This document shows, one piece after another, positions 36,717 to 45,485 of a DNA stretch of 64,000 nucleotides. The DNA comes from Flavobacterium hydrocarbonoxydans (GTDB lineage Bacteria > Bacteroidota > Bacteroidia > Flavobacteriales > Flavobacteriaceae), in the NCBI RefSeq assembly GCF_009789235.1, contig NZ_WSTB01000004.1:411310-475309 (forward strand), read 5' to 3'. A program made the position numbers and the translations under genes. The notes under the pieces are model-generated. The model worked only from the letters and a program-made list of their open reading frames with translations, did not search any database and was not told the origin of the DNA. Position 1 is the stretch's first letter; every line of letters begins with the position of its first letter.

Positions 36717-36746
36717 TTGCCAAATTATCTAATTAATCTATCTTTG
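36717..36746 (+). promoter_or_regulatory. Promoter of the ABC-F gene
   Basis: TTG (36717-36719), 19-base spacer, TATCTTTG (36739-36746). It overlaps iterated ATTATCTAATT words and leaves a 5' leader of about 60 bases that carries CTTCTAATTTCC / CTAACTTCTAAC iterations. Confidence 0.7.
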
Positions 36747-36810
36747 CACTTTTAAATTTATTGAGGATAGAAACTTCTAATTTCCAGCCTCTAACTTCTA
36801 ACTTTATATA

Positions 36811-38445
36811 ATGATTACAGTTAACGATATTTCGGTTCAGTTTGGTGGAACTACATTATTTAGCGATGTTTCTTTTGCTATCAATGAAAATGATAAAATT
36901 GCCCTTATGGGTAAAAACGGTGCGGGAAAATCGACACTTTTAAAAATAATTGCAGGTCAGAGCAAGCCTTCAACCGGAAGTATTTCGACTCCAAAAGATG
37001 CTGTTGTGGCGTATTTGCCTCAGCATTTGTTAACTCAGGATGGTTCGACTGTAATGGAGGAGGCGTCTAAGGCTTTTGGTGAAGTTTTTAAAATGAAAGC
37101 CGAAATCGATGAAATCAACGAGCAATTAACCGTTCGTACTGATTATGAAAGTGATGCTTACATGAAATTAATCGAAAGAGTTTCGGATTTAAGCGAGAAA
37201 TATTATGCAATCGAAGAAGTAAACTACGAAGCCGAAGTTGAGAAAATATTAGTTGGTTTGGGTTTTGAGCGTGAAGATTTTGCACGTCAGACTTCAGAGT
37301 TTTCTGGAGGATGGAGAATGCGTATCGAGTTGGCTAAAATCTTACTTCAAAAACCAGATTTGATTTTGCTTGATGAGCCAACCAACCACATGGATATCGA
37401 AAGTATTCAATGGTTAGAGGAGTTTTTAATTAATCAGGCAAAAGCTGTTGTGGTAATTTCGCATGATAGAGCGTTTGTAGATAATATTACCAATCGTACT
37501 ATCGAAGTGACGATGGGAAGAATTTACGATTATAAAGCCAAATATTCTCATTATTTAGAATTAAGAAAAGACCGTCGTGTTCATCAGCAAAAAGCGTATG
37601 ATGAACAGCAAAAAATGATTGCTGATAACAGAGCGTTTATTGATCGTTTTAAAGGAACTTTTTCTAAAACAGATGCGGTACAGTCGCGTGTGAAAATGTT
37701 AGAAAAGTTAGTCATCGTACAGGTTGATGAAGTGGATAATTCGGCTTTAAAGTTGAAATTCCCGCCTGCAGCACGTTCAGGGCAATATCCTGTGGTGGTA
37801 AAAGAGTTGTCGAAATCGTATGGAGATCATGTGGTTTTTAAAGATGCCAATATTGTAATCGAAAGAGGTCAGAAAGTGGCTTTCGTAGGGAAAAATGGTG
37901 AAGGAAAATCAACGATGATCAAAGCGATCATGAAAGAAATTGGCATTGACGAAGGAAGTGTAGAAATTGGACATAATTCTCAAATTGGCTATTTTGCTCA
38001 AAATCAGGCTTCTTTATTAGATGAAAATGCTACTATTTTTGAAACAATTGATGCTATTGCAGTTGGAGATATTAGAACGCAGATAAAAAATATTTTAGGA
38101 GCGTTTATGTTTCAGGGTGATGATATTACCAAGAAAGTAAAAGTACTTTCGGGTGGAGAAAAAACCCGTTTGGCTATGATAAAATTATTGCTGGAGCCGG
38201 TAAACTTGTTGATTCTGGATGAGCCTTCGAATCACTTAGATATGAAGACTAAAGATATCATCAAAGATGCTTTGCGTGATTTTGACGGAACTTTAATTCT
38301 GGTTTCGCACGATCGTGATTTCCTTGACGGATTAGCGACTAAAGTTTTTGAGTTTGGAAACAAACGAGTAAAAGAACATTTTGAAGATGTGGCAGGATTC
38401 CTGGCGCACAAAAAAATGGATTCGATGAGAGAAATAGAAAAGTAA
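36811..38445 (+). CDS. ABC-F family ribosome-associated ATPase
   Basis: 544 residues, two ABC domains without membrane segments. The first has GKNGAGKST, SGGWRMRIELAKILL and LILLDEPTNHMD; the second has GKNGEGKST, LSGGEKTRLAM and LLILDEPSNHLD. The linker between them (about 240-320) is charged and helical, as in the P-site tRNA interaction motif. It resembles the YbiT/Uup-like housekeeping ABC-F proteins that act on stalled ribosomes; target resistance to antibiotics is not implied by its sequence. Confidence 0.92.
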   Translation: MITVNDISVQFGGTTLFSDVSFAINENDKIALMGKNGAGKSTLLKIIAGQSKPSTGSISTPKDAVVAYLPQHLLTQDGSTVMEEASKAFGEVFKMKAEIDEINEQLTVRTDYESDAYMKLIERVSDLSEKYYAIEEVNYEAEVEKILVGLGFEREDFARQTSEFSGGWRMRIELAKILLQKPDLILLDEPTNHMDIESIQWLEEFLINQAKAVVVISHDRAFVDNITNRTIEVTMGRIYDYKAKYSHYLELRKDRRVHQQKAYDEQQKMIADNRAFIDRFKGTFSKTDAVQSRVKMLEKLVIVQVDEVDNSALKLKFPPAARSGQYPVVVKELSKSYGDHVVFKDANIVIERGQKVAFVGKNGEGKSTMIKAIMKEIGIDEGSVEIGHNSQIGYFAQNQASLLDENATIFETIDAIAVGDIRTQIKNILGAFMFQGDDITKKVKVLSGGEKTRLAMIKLLLEPVNLLILDEPSNHLDMKTKDIIKDALRDFDGTLILVSHDRDFLDGLATKVFEFGNKRVKEHFEDVAGFLAHKKMDSMREIEK

Positions 38446-38467
38446 TTTTTCTGAAACTATAAAAAGC

Positions 38468-38499
38468 AAAAAGCACAAGAATCAACTTGTGCTTTTTTA
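38468..38499. terminator. Terminator between ABC-F and the convergent acetyltransferase gene
   Basis: Perfect 12-bp stem AAAAAGCACAAG / CTTGTGCTTTTT, loop AATCAA, A- and T-rich on both sides, so it can serve both strands. Confidence 0.88.
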
Positions 38500-38503
38500 T
38501 GTT

Positions 38504-38806
38504 TTACATTCGGATTCCCGGTGGAAGTAATTCTTTGTATTCGGGATTTTTTTTGATGAATTTTACAACTCTTGGGTGAATAGGCATCAATTTGAATTTT
38601 CTTTCGATGATAATTTCCATGATGTTTTTGAGTAAAGCGTCGATTAGTGCTTCGTTTTCAAAAGTGTCCGGGGTGTTGATTTTGGTTAAAAATATTTTCT
38701 TTTCCTGAAACGAATATTCTATAGCAATTAATCCTTCAGGCGTCATAGTTTCAAATTGTCTTGCAAACGTGTTGTCTTTGATTTCCATAGTTGAAATAGT
38801 TTCCAT
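38504..38806 (-). CDS. Small GNAT-like N-acetyltransferase (YjdJ/COG2388 type)
   Basis: 100 residues. The C-terminal pattern LMPIHPRVVKFIKKNPEYKELL resembles the KxxPxCPyvxxyixkHPEY end of short Gcn5-related acetyltransferases. The cysteine common at that site is replaced by histidine here, and the acetyl-CoA loop (usually RGxGxA) is not evident (ENEALIDALLKNIME instead). It may therefore be a degenerate or non-acetylating member. The start could also be the ATG at 38788. A -7 box TACCTTTG lies on the minus strand at 38823-38830. Confidence 0.65.
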   Translation of the reverse strand: METISTMEIKDNTFARQFETMTPEGLIAIEYSFQEKKIFLTKINTPDTFENEALIDALLKNIMEIIIERKFKLMPIHPRVVKFIKKNPEYKELLPPGIRM

Positions 38807-38999
38807 AGTTTTGGGTTTACTACAAAGGTAATCATTTGATTTTCAATATTAAATTATTTAACAGGGCAGTTGATTTGAAGTGTTCTGAAGATTAGTGTTT
38901 TTTGTTGTAATTAAAGGTGTAAAATTTGTTAAGAGTATGATTAAAAAAAGTAATTTTAGATAAAATTAAAAACTGTAATTATAATTTCTTTCCGAACGA

Positions 39000-39659
39000 A
39001 TGAGTAAGATTCCTGTTTATTTTATGCCTGGTTTGGCGGCTAGTCCCGCGATTTTTGAAAGAATCCAGTTAGATGAAGCTGTTTTTGAAGTTTTTATGCT
39101 CGAATGGGAAATTCCGTTTGCAAAAGAGCCTTTGTCCGATTATGCGCTTCGGATTACAAAAAACATCAAACACGACAATCCGGTTTTGATTGGGGTTTCT
39201 TTTGGAGGAATCCTGGTGCAGGAAATGTCAAAACATATCGCAACCCGAAAAGTCATCATTATTTCGAGTGTGAGAAGCAATTTAGATTTTCCGAGAAGAA
39301 TGAAAATTGGAAAAACGACAAAAGCATACAAACTGATTCCGATGAAACTGATCCTGAATATCGAAAATCTGGCTAAATTTTCTTTTGGCGAAAAAATCAA
39401 TAAACGCATAAAGTTATACGAAAAGTTTCTTGCTGTTCGGGATTTGAATTACCTGCAATGGGCAGTAGAATCTGTTATTTGTTGGGATAGGAGCGAAGTT
39501 GACGAAAGTGTGGTTCATATTCACGGCGATCTCGATGATGTTTTTCCGATAAAATATATCAAAAACTGTATCATTGTCAAAGGCGGAACCCATATTATGA
39601 TTCTCAATAAATACAAATGGCTGAATGAGAATTTGCCTTCTATTATATTGGAGGATTAA
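39000..39659 (+). CDS. Cytoplasmic alpha/beta-hydrolase
   Basis: 219 residues, no signal peptide. The nucleophile elbow is GVSFGG (serine), HIHGDLDDVFP gives the aspartate, and GGTHIMI supplies the histidine. The short length and weak cap region fit small serine hydrolases of unknown substrate. It stands alone between intergenic repeats. Confidence 0.8.
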   Translation: MSKIPVYFMPGLAASPAIFERIQLDEAVFEVFMLEWEIPFAKEPLSDYALRITKNIKHDNPVLIGVSFGGILVQEMSKHIATRKVIIISSVRSNLDFPRRMKIGKTTKAYKLIPMKLILNIENLAKFSFGEKINKRIKLYEKFLAVRDLNYLQWAVESVICWDRSEVDESVVHIHGDLDDVFPIKYIKNCIIVKGGTHIMILNKYKWLNENLPSIILED

Positions 39660-39824
39660 ATTCCAAATTTTGAAATTCCAAATTCAAAAAAAAAATCCAA
39701 ATTCCAATGCGCGTAATCTTGTCGTCCCTCGTTCCTGGATGATAAGATTGTGTAGAAACTCGCTGAGATTTCTTTGTTTCTCAGGGATGACAAATTACAC
39801 GATGAAACTTCTTATGAAAACCAG

Positions 39825-39908
39825 TGCCCTAGCCCTGATAGAAGTGAAAATCCTTTTGTGAAGCTTTAGCGGAACAAAAGATTGTAACGGATAGCAGGAA
39901 ATTGCTCC
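39825..39908 (-). repeat. Dispersed 83-bp palindromic element, copy D (diverged)
   Basis: Reverse orientation, with ends TGCCCTAGCCCTGATAGAAG and GGATAGCAGGAAATTGCTCC intact. The central hairpin keeps only the outer seven pairs (CTTTTGT / ACAAAAG) and has a replaced inner part with its own GCT/AGC pairing. The hairpin has been remodelled while the flanks were kept. Confidence 0.8.
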
Positions 39909-39994
39909 TAAAAATTAAATTCCAAATATTTAAAATTCCAAATTCCAAAGAAATCTGCACTCTAAAATCTAAACTCTACAATCTAAAATTAAAA

Positions 39995-40027
39995 AATCCC
40001 AAACTCCGATTTGGAATTTGGGATTTT
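39995..40027 (-). terminator. Terminator after the TPR-like gene
   Basis: Stem ATCCCAAA..TCC / GGA..TTTGGGAT with a single internal mismatch, A-rich on the left and T-rich on the right. On the minus strand it follows the stop at 40051. Confidence 0.6.
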
Positions 40028-40050
40028 AAATATTGGGATTTCAGATAATT

Positions 40051-40566
40051 TTAGATTTTCTTCATTTGATCTTTCATCATCGTGATTTGCTCTTTTAGCA
40101 TTCCTTGCTTGTCTAATTTCTTAGCTTCGTTAAGTAGGTTAGTCGCTTCAAGCTTTCTGCGGCGTGACATGGCTACTCCGGCAAGGTTTAGTTTTGCTAC
40201 TGCAAGATCCATATCCATTGATAAACCAAGTTCGATTGCTTTTTTGAAATGTTTCTCGGCCTGATTGATATTGGTTTGTGATAACATGATTCCGTGAAGG
40301 TAATTAAAGTAGCCTTGTTGTTTTCTTACTAAAGCCGTTTCCGGGTTTTTAATGTATGCCAGCCATTTTTTTGCACCTTCGAAGTCTTGTTTTCTTAATT
40401 TAAGGAAGGCTAAAAGGATAAATTCGTTTTTGAAATAAAGAAAAATTGGAATTGCAGTCAGTAATAAAAGGAAAATACCATTTCCGATATTGCTTTCTGT
40501 AAATTGCCAAACGCCAGCAACTACAAGAAGTCCGGCTAAAATAAGTTTAATATTTTTGTGAAACAT
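40051..40566 (-). CDS. Membrane protein with TPR-like repeats
   Basis: 171 residues. Two N-terminal membrane helices (LILAGLLVVAGVWQF, IFLLLLTAIPIFLYF) are followed by helical repeats with TPR-like spacing (YFNYLHGIMLSQTNINQAEKHFKKAIELGLSMD). The architecture suggests a membrane-tethered scaffold. No specific function can be given. A -7 box TATATTTG (minus strand, 40589-40596) lies 22 bases upstream of the start. Confidence 0.8.
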   Translation of the reverse strand: MFHKNIKLILAGLLVVAGVWQFTESNIGNGIFLLLLTAIPIFLYFKNEFILLAFLKLRKQDFEGAKKWLAYIKNPETALVRKQQGYFNYLHGIMLSQTNINQAEKHFKKAIELGLSMDMDLAVAKLNLAGVAMSRRRKLEATNLLNEAKKLDKQGMLKEQITMMKDQMKKI

Positions 40567-40630
40567 AATAGATGTATATTTGTGATTGCAAATATAGTAA
40601 AATGAATTAAAAATATTTTTATTAAAGTGC

Positions 40631-40660
40631 TTGCCAGAAAAAAAAGTCTTTGTATATTTG
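40631..40660 (+). promoter_or_regulatory. Promoter of the L34 gene
   Basis: TTG (40631-40633), 19-base spacer, TATATTTG (40653-40660): an excellent match to the Flavobacterium consensus. The predicted start of transcription falls at the foot of the hairpin at 40667. Confidence 0.8.
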
Positions 40661-40666
40661 CACTCG

Positions 40667-40692
40667 GTTTTGGAATAACGATATTCTAAAAC
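40667..40692 (+). promoter_or_regulatory. 5'-terminal hairpin in the L34 leader
   Basis: An 11-bp stem, GTTTTGGAATA paired with TATTCTAAAAC (one G-U pair), with loop ACGA. It begins about seven bases after the -7 box, so it would form the 5' end of the mRNA, 40 bases before the start codon. Confidence 0.6.
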
Positions 40693-40732
40693 AGAAAAGA
40701 GATATTAGATACCATTTTAAAGATACAAAGCA

Positions 40733-40894
40733 ATGAGCAAAAGAACATTTCAACCATCGAAAAGAAAAAGAAGAAATAAGCACGGATTTATGGACAGAAT
40801 GGCTTCTGCGAATGGAAGAAAAGTTCTAGCGCGTAGAAGAGCAAAAGGAAGACATAAATTGACTGTTTCTAGCGAACCTAGACACAAAAAATAA
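40733..40894 (+). CDS. rpmH: 50S ribosomal protein L34
   Basis: 53 residues, beginning [20 protein letters not shown] and ending SSEPRHKK. The KRTFQPSxRKRxxxHGF signature is diagnostic and the high Arg/Lys content is typical. It is a component of the large subunit that contacts 23S rRNA. It has its own promoter, a 5' hairpin and a terminator. It is not next to rnpA or dnaA here, unlike in most other phyla. Confidence 0.97.
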
Positions 40895-40913
40895 TGTTTG
40901 TATAAACATACAT

Positions 40914-40947
40914 AAGGCGATTACTTTTTTAGTATCGCCTTTTTTTA
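40914..40947 (+). terminator. Terminator after L34
   Basis: Stem AAGGCGA..ACT / AGTATCGCCTT with a single bulge and a long T-run. Confidence 0.8.
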
Positions 40948-41039
40948 TACCTTGTCATTAAATTTCTTGCAACTTTCTAGTTTTTAGTGAACTACGAATG
41001 ATTTTTAAATACCATTTATAACTACACAATACAAATAAA

Positions 41040-43895
41040 ATGCCTAAAGACACATCAATAAAATCAGTTTTAATAATAGGTTCAGGTCCTATTGTTATTG
41101 GTCAAGCTTGCGAATTTGATTATGCAGGTTCTCAATCTGCACGTTCTATTCGTGAAGAAGGGATTGAAGTTATCTTGATAAACTCGAATCCAGCGACGAT
41201 TATGACCGACCCAAGTATGGCCGATCATATTTATTTGAAACCATTAACTACAAAATCGATTATTGAAATTCTAAAAGCACATCCGCAAATTGATGCTGTT
41301 TTGCCAACAATGGGTGGACAAACGGCTTTGAACTTGTGTTTGGAAGCTGAGGAAAAAGGAATTTGGGAAGATTTTGGAGTAAAATTAATCGGTGTTGATG
41401 TAAATGCGATTAATATTACCGAAGACAGAGAGCAGTTTAAACAGCTTTTAGAAAGAATAAATGTACCAACTGCACCTGCAAAAACAGCTACTTCATACCT
41501 TGAAGGAAAAGAAATTGCTCAGGAGTTTGGTTTTCCGCTTGTAATTCGTCCTTCGTTTACGCTTGGAGGAACCGGAGCAGCGGTGGTTTACAAAAAAGAA
41601 GATTTTGATGAGCTTTTGACTCGTGGTTTAGAAGCTTCTCCGATACACGAAGTTTTGATCGACAAAGCTTTGATGGGTTGGAAAGAATACGAGTTGGAAC
41701 TTTTAAGAGATAAAAATGATAATGTTGTAATCATTTGTTCTATCGAAAATATGGATCCAATGGGAATTCATACTGGAGATTCGATTACGGTGGCGCCAGC
41801 GATGACATTATCGGATACTACTTTCCAAAAATTACGTGATTACGCGATCTTGATGATGCGTAGTATCGGAAATTTTGCTGGAGGTTGTAATGTACAATTC
41901 GCAGTTTCGCCAGACGAAAAAGAAGATATTGTAGCGATTGAGATTAATCCTAGAGTATCTCGTTCTTCTGCATTAGCATCAAAAGCGACAGGTTATCCAA
42001 TTGCAAAAATCGCTTCGAAATTAGCTTTAGGGTACAACTTGGATGAATTGCAAAATCAAATTACAAAATCGACTTCGGCTTTATTCGAGCCAACTTTGGA
42101 TTATGTAATTGTGAAAATTCCACGTTGGAACTTTGATAAATTTGAAGGAGCCGACAGAACTTTAGGACTTCAAATGAAATCGGTAGGTGAGGTAATGGGA
42201 ATTGGACGTTCGTTCCAGGAAGCCTTACACAAAGCGACTCAGTCATTAGAAATTAAACGTAACGGTTTAGGTGCTGATGGAAAAGGATATAAAAACTACG
42301 AACAAATTATCGAGAAACTAACTTTTGCAAGTTGGGATCGTGTTTTTGTAATTTATGATGCGATTGCAATGGGAATTCCATTGAGCCGTATTCACGAAAT
42401 TACCAAAATCGATATGTGGTTCTTAAAACAATACGAAGAACTTTATACTTTAGAAAAAGAAATTTCGAATTATAAAATTGGAGATTTACCAAAAGAATTG
42501 TTGCTTGAAGCCAAACAAAAAGGTTTTGCCGACAGACAAATTGCACACATGATGAATTGTCTGGAAAGTGAAGTACATACTTTGCGTATGGATCAAAAAA
42601 TCAACCGTGTGTTTAAATTGGTAGATACTTGTGCGGCTGAGTTTAAAGCAAAAACACCTTATTACTATTCTACTTTTGAGGCTGAAATCGAAAAAGCAAA
42701 TGGCGAGCGTTATGTAGATAACGAAAGTATTTTGACAGATAAAAAGAAAATCATCGTTCTGGGTTCTGGACCAAATAGAATTGGACAAGGAATTGAGTTT
42801 GATTATTCTTGTGTACACGGAGTTTTGGCAGCAAAAGAATGTGGTTACGAAACGATTATGATCAACTGTAATCCAGAAACAGTTTCGACTGACTTTGATA
42901 CGGCGGATAAATTATACTTCGAGCCGGTTTTCTGGGAGCATATTTACGACATTATTCAACACGAGAAACCAGAAGGTGTAATCGTTCAGTTAGGTGGTCA
43001 GACGGCTTTGAAATTAGCTGAAAAATTATCTAAATACGGCGTAAAAATCATAGGAACAAGTTTTGATGCACTTGATTTAGCTGAGGATAGAGGACGTTTC
43101 TCTGACTTGTTAAGAGAATTAGATATTCCTTTCCCACAATTCGGAATTGCAGAAACGGCTGATGAAGCTTCTGCTCTTGCAGATACGCTAGACTTCCCAT
43201 TATTGATTCGTCCTTCTTATGTATTAGGAGGTCAGGGAATGAAGATTGTAATCAACAAAAAAGAACTGGAAGAGCACGTAATCAATTTATTGAAAACGAT
43301 TCCAGGAAATAAATTGCTTTTAGACCACTATTTAGCTGGAGCAATCGAAGCTGAGGCGGATGCTATTTGTGATGCTGATGGAAATGTATATATCATCGGA
43401 ATTATGGAGCACATCGAGCCTTGCGGAGTGCACTCTGGGGATTCTAATGCTACTTTGCCTCCTTTTAACTTAGGAGAATTTGTAATGCAACAAATAAAAG
43501 ATCATACGGAGAAAATTGCTAGAGCTTTGAAAACTGTTGGTTTAATCAACATTCAGTTTGCGATAAAAGATGATACGGTTTACATCATCGAGGCGAATCC
43601 TAGAGCTTCCAGAACGGTTCCGTTTATTGCAAAAGCATACGGAGAACCTTATGTAAACTATGCTACAAAAGTAATGTTAGGGCATAATAAAGTAACTGAC
43701 TTTGATTTTAACCCGCAATTGAAAGGATATGCGATCAAACAACCGGTTTTCTCTTTCAGTAAATTCCATAATGTAAACAAAGCATTAGGACCAGAAATGA
43801 AATCAACTGGAGAAAGTATTCTCTTCATTGATGACTTAAAAGACGATCAATTCTACGAATTGTACTCTAGAAGAAAAATGTATTTGAGTAAATAA
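41040..43895 (+). CDS. carB: Carbamoyl-phosphate synthase large subunit, short form
   Basis: 951 residues. It makes carbamoyl phosphate from bicarbonate, ammonia (from CarA) and two ATP for pyrimidine and arginine synthesis. Two homologous ATP-grasp halves are seen: VLIIGSGPIVIGQACEFDYA at the start of the first, and IIVLGSGPNRIGQGIEFDYS at about residue 575. The ATP-site motifs are SFTLGGTGAAV and SYVLGGQGMKI. The E. coli protein has 1073 residues; the C-terminal MGS-like allosteric domain (about the last 135) is absent. The carA gene is not adjacent. Confidence 0.96.
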   Translation: MPKDTSIKSVLIIGSGPIVIGQACEFDYAGSQSARSIREEGIEVILINSNPATIMTDPSMADHIYLKPLTTKSIIEILKAHPQIDAVLPTMGGQTALNLCLEAEEKGIWEDFGVKLIGVDVNAINITEDREQFKQLLERINVPTAPAKTATSYLEGKEIAQEFGFPLVIRPSFTLGGTGAAVVYKKEDFDELLTRGLEASPIHEVLIDKALMGWKEYELELLRDKNDNVVIICSIENMDPMGIHTGDSITVAPAMTLSDTTFQKLRDYAILMMRSIGNFAGGCNVQFAVSPDEKEDIVAIEINPRVSRSSALASKATGYPIAKIASKLALGYNLDELQNQITKSTSALFEPTLDYVIVKIPRWNFDKFEGADRTLGLQMKSVGEVMGIGRSFQEALHKATQSLEIKRNGLGADGKGYKNYEQIIEKLTFASWDRVFVIYDAIAMGIPLSRIHEITKIDMWFLKQYEELYTLEKEISNYKIGDLPKELLLEAKQKGFADRQIAHMMNCLESEVHTLRMDQKINRVFKLVDTCAAEFKAKTPYYYSTFEAEIEKANGERYVDNESILTDKKKIIVLGSGPNRIGQGIEFDYSCVHGVLAAKECGYETIMINCNPETVSTDFDTADKLYFEPVFWEHIYDIIQHEKPEGVIVQLGGQTALKLAEKLSKYGVKIIGTSFDALDLAEDRGRFSDLLRELDIPFPQFGIAETADEASALADTLDFPLLIRPSYVLGGQGMKIVINKKELEEHVINLLKTIPGNKLLLDHYLAGAIEAEADAICDADGNVYIIGIMEHIEPCGVHSGDSNATLPPFNLGEFVMQQIKDHTEKIARALKTVGLINIQFAIKDDTVYIIEANPRASRTVPFIAKAYGEPYVNYATKVMLGHNKVTDFDFNPQLKGYAIKQPVFSFSKFHNVNKALGPEMKSTGESILFIDDLKDDQFYELYSRRKMYLSK

Positions 43896-43912
43896 TCTCG
43901 AATCTTGATAAT

Positions 43913-43945
43913 AAAAAAGCTCCAATGAAAATTGGAGCTTTTTTT
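43913..43945 (+). terminator. Terminator after carB
   Basis: Perfect stem AAAAAAGCTCCAAT / ATTGGAGCTTTTTT with loop GAAA. Confidence 0.9.
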
Positions 43946-43963
43946 ATGGACTTTTTAGTTGTA

Positions 43964-43992
43964 TTTGATAATGAGATATTTACCTATATTTG
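43964..43992 (+). promoter_or_regulatory. Promoter of the S41 peptidase at 44048
   Basis: TTTG ending at 43967, a 17-base spacer, then TATATTTG (43985-43992); the start codon is 56 bases downstream. Confidence 0.65.
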
Positions 43993-44047
43993 ATCAGTTT
44001 CATTTTAATTCCGTAATTTTCATCTTAATCAATTCTAAAGTAAAAGC

Positions 44048-45436
44048 ATGAAATCATTTTTCATTTATAGCATATTGTTTATTATTGTTTTTAAAGTTGA
44101 TGTCTTTGGACAGAAAAATATTAATGATAAATTTAAAAAAGAAACAATCAGTAAAATTAATTTGTTATTAGAAGAAAATTACGTCTTTCCTGATCAGGCC
44201 GAATCAATTGTTAAACATTTGAATAAAAGTTTAAAGGAAGGTAAATTTAAAAAATATGAATTATTAGATTCCTTCGCAATTGCTTTAACTAAAGAAATCA
44301 GAGTTGTTAATAACGATAAACATTTAGGTATATGGCCTGCTTTTGTTCCCGAAAAAGAAAAGGTGAACTTAGATAATGACTATCAATTATATCTGAAAAA
44401 TTATGACGACACTCGCAAAAAAGCCAATGGTTTTAATGAGGTTAAAATAATCGATGGAAATATTGGTTATTTAAATACCAGCTTTTTTCTTTCAGAAACT
44501 AATCAAACTATTGATTCATACCTGTATCTTTTAGCTAATACAGATGCTGTAATTATTGATTTAACGGATAATGGTGGTGGAAATCCCAAAACGGTAAATT
44601 ACTTATGCAGTTATTTTCTAGAAAATAAACTATTAATTAATACGCTTTACTTTAGACAGGGAAATCGAAAAGATGAAATTTTTACACATCAGGTAAATGG
44701 AAAAAAGAGAGTTGATGTTCCTTTGTTTGTCATCATAGGCCCAAAAACATTTTCCGGAGCTGAAGAATTCAGTTATAATATGCAAAGCCTCAAAAGAGCG
44801 ATATTAATTGGAGAAAATTCTGGAGGAGCTGCAAATCCGGGTGACGTTTTCAAAATAAATACTGATTTGGAAATCTTTATTCCAACAGGTACAAGTACTA
44901 ATCCGATAACAAAAAAAAATTGGGAAGGAATTGGTGTTATTCCAGAAATTAAAATTGGTGCAGAAGAAGCGTATTCTAAAAGTGTAGAATTAGCACGTGA
45001 GGCAGCAATTATTTACAGGAATAAAAAAGCGGCAGAATCTAAAAAATTATATGATGAATTACAGCTTATTTTCAGTCAGGAATCTCTATTGGTTTCAGAA
45101 AAGGATACTGTAAAAATGGATGAGCAAATACTGCAGATTTTCACAAAAGGAGTTGATTTGGATTTGTTTACTGAAAAAGATATTAATTTTTTTGGATCTC
45201 AAAACATCACCAAAAATCCATTAATTGCAGAGTCTATTTTAAAATGCAATACAATTTTATACCCAAAATCGCCCATGACTTATCTGGCCTACGGAGATTT
45301 GCTTGAACAAAACGGAAAGAAAGATTTAGCTTTAAATAATTTCGGAATATCAGTAGCTTTGGCAGAAGAACAGAAAGCACCTTATTTAGAAGGTTTAAAA
45401 AGGCGATATGAAAAAGCGAAAAGTAATAAACAATAA
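44048..45436 (+). CDS. S41 family peptidase
   Basis: 462 residues with a signal peptide to about FGQ22. The tail-specific (IRBP-like) protease core is seen: IGYLNTSFF, AVIIDLTDNGGGNPKTV, and the nucleophile segment GPKTFSGAEEF with serine. GENSGGAANPGD follows. The lysine partner of the dyad is probably within FSYNMQSLKRAIL. The C-terminal 100 residues are helical. It is a secreted protease with unknown substrate, monocistronic. Confidence 0.86.
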   Translation: MKSFFIYSILFIIVFKVDVFGQKNINDKFKKETISKINLLLEENYVFPDQAESIVKHLNKSLKEGKFKKYELLDSFAIALTKEIRVVNNDKHLGIWPAFVPEKEKVNLDNDYQLYLKNYDDTRKKANGFNEVKIIDGNIGYLNTSFFLSETNQTIDSYLYLLANTDAVIIDLTDNGGGNPKTVNYLCSYFLENKLLINTLYFRQGNRKDEIFTHQVNGKKRVDVPLFVIIGPKTFSGAEEFSYNMQSLKRAILIGENSGGAANPGDVFKINTDLEIFIPTGTSTNPITKKNWEGIGVIPEIKIGAEEAYSKSVELAREAAIIYRNKKAAESKKLYDELQLIFSQESLLVSEKDTVKMDEQILQIFTKGVDLDLFTEKDINFFGSQNITKNPLIAESILKCNTILYPKSPMTYLAYGDLLEQNGKKDLALNNFGISVALAEEQKAPYLEGLKRRYEKAKSNKQ

Positions 45437-45463
45437 AAAAGCTCCAAAATTACTGGAGCTTTT
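45437..45463. terminator. Terminator between S41 and DUF4252 genes
   Basis: Stem AAAAGCTCCA / TGGAGCTTTT with a seven-base loop, symmetrical enough to serve both convergent genes. Confidence 0.8.
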
Positions 45464-45485
45464 CTGATTAAAGTAAGATTGATGA

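Larger units (their letters stand above)
39660..40050. other. Intergenic region between convergent genes, filled with repeats
   Basis: This 391-base gap contains AATTCCAAATTCC-type word iterations at both ends, copy D of the palindromic element (39825-39908), and a terminator hairpin near 39995-40025. I see no coding potential; a 78-codon frame here runs through the repeats. Confidence 0.7.

Noticed and set aside
36811..38445. Antibiotic-resistance ABC-F protein
   Set aside because: Sequence length and linker look like the housekeeping YbiT/Uup-type group; nothing points to an ARE-type resistance protein.
39625..39861. 78-codon open frame between convergent genes
   Set aside because: It overlaps the end of the hydrolase gene and consists of word repeats and part of copy D of the palindromic element.
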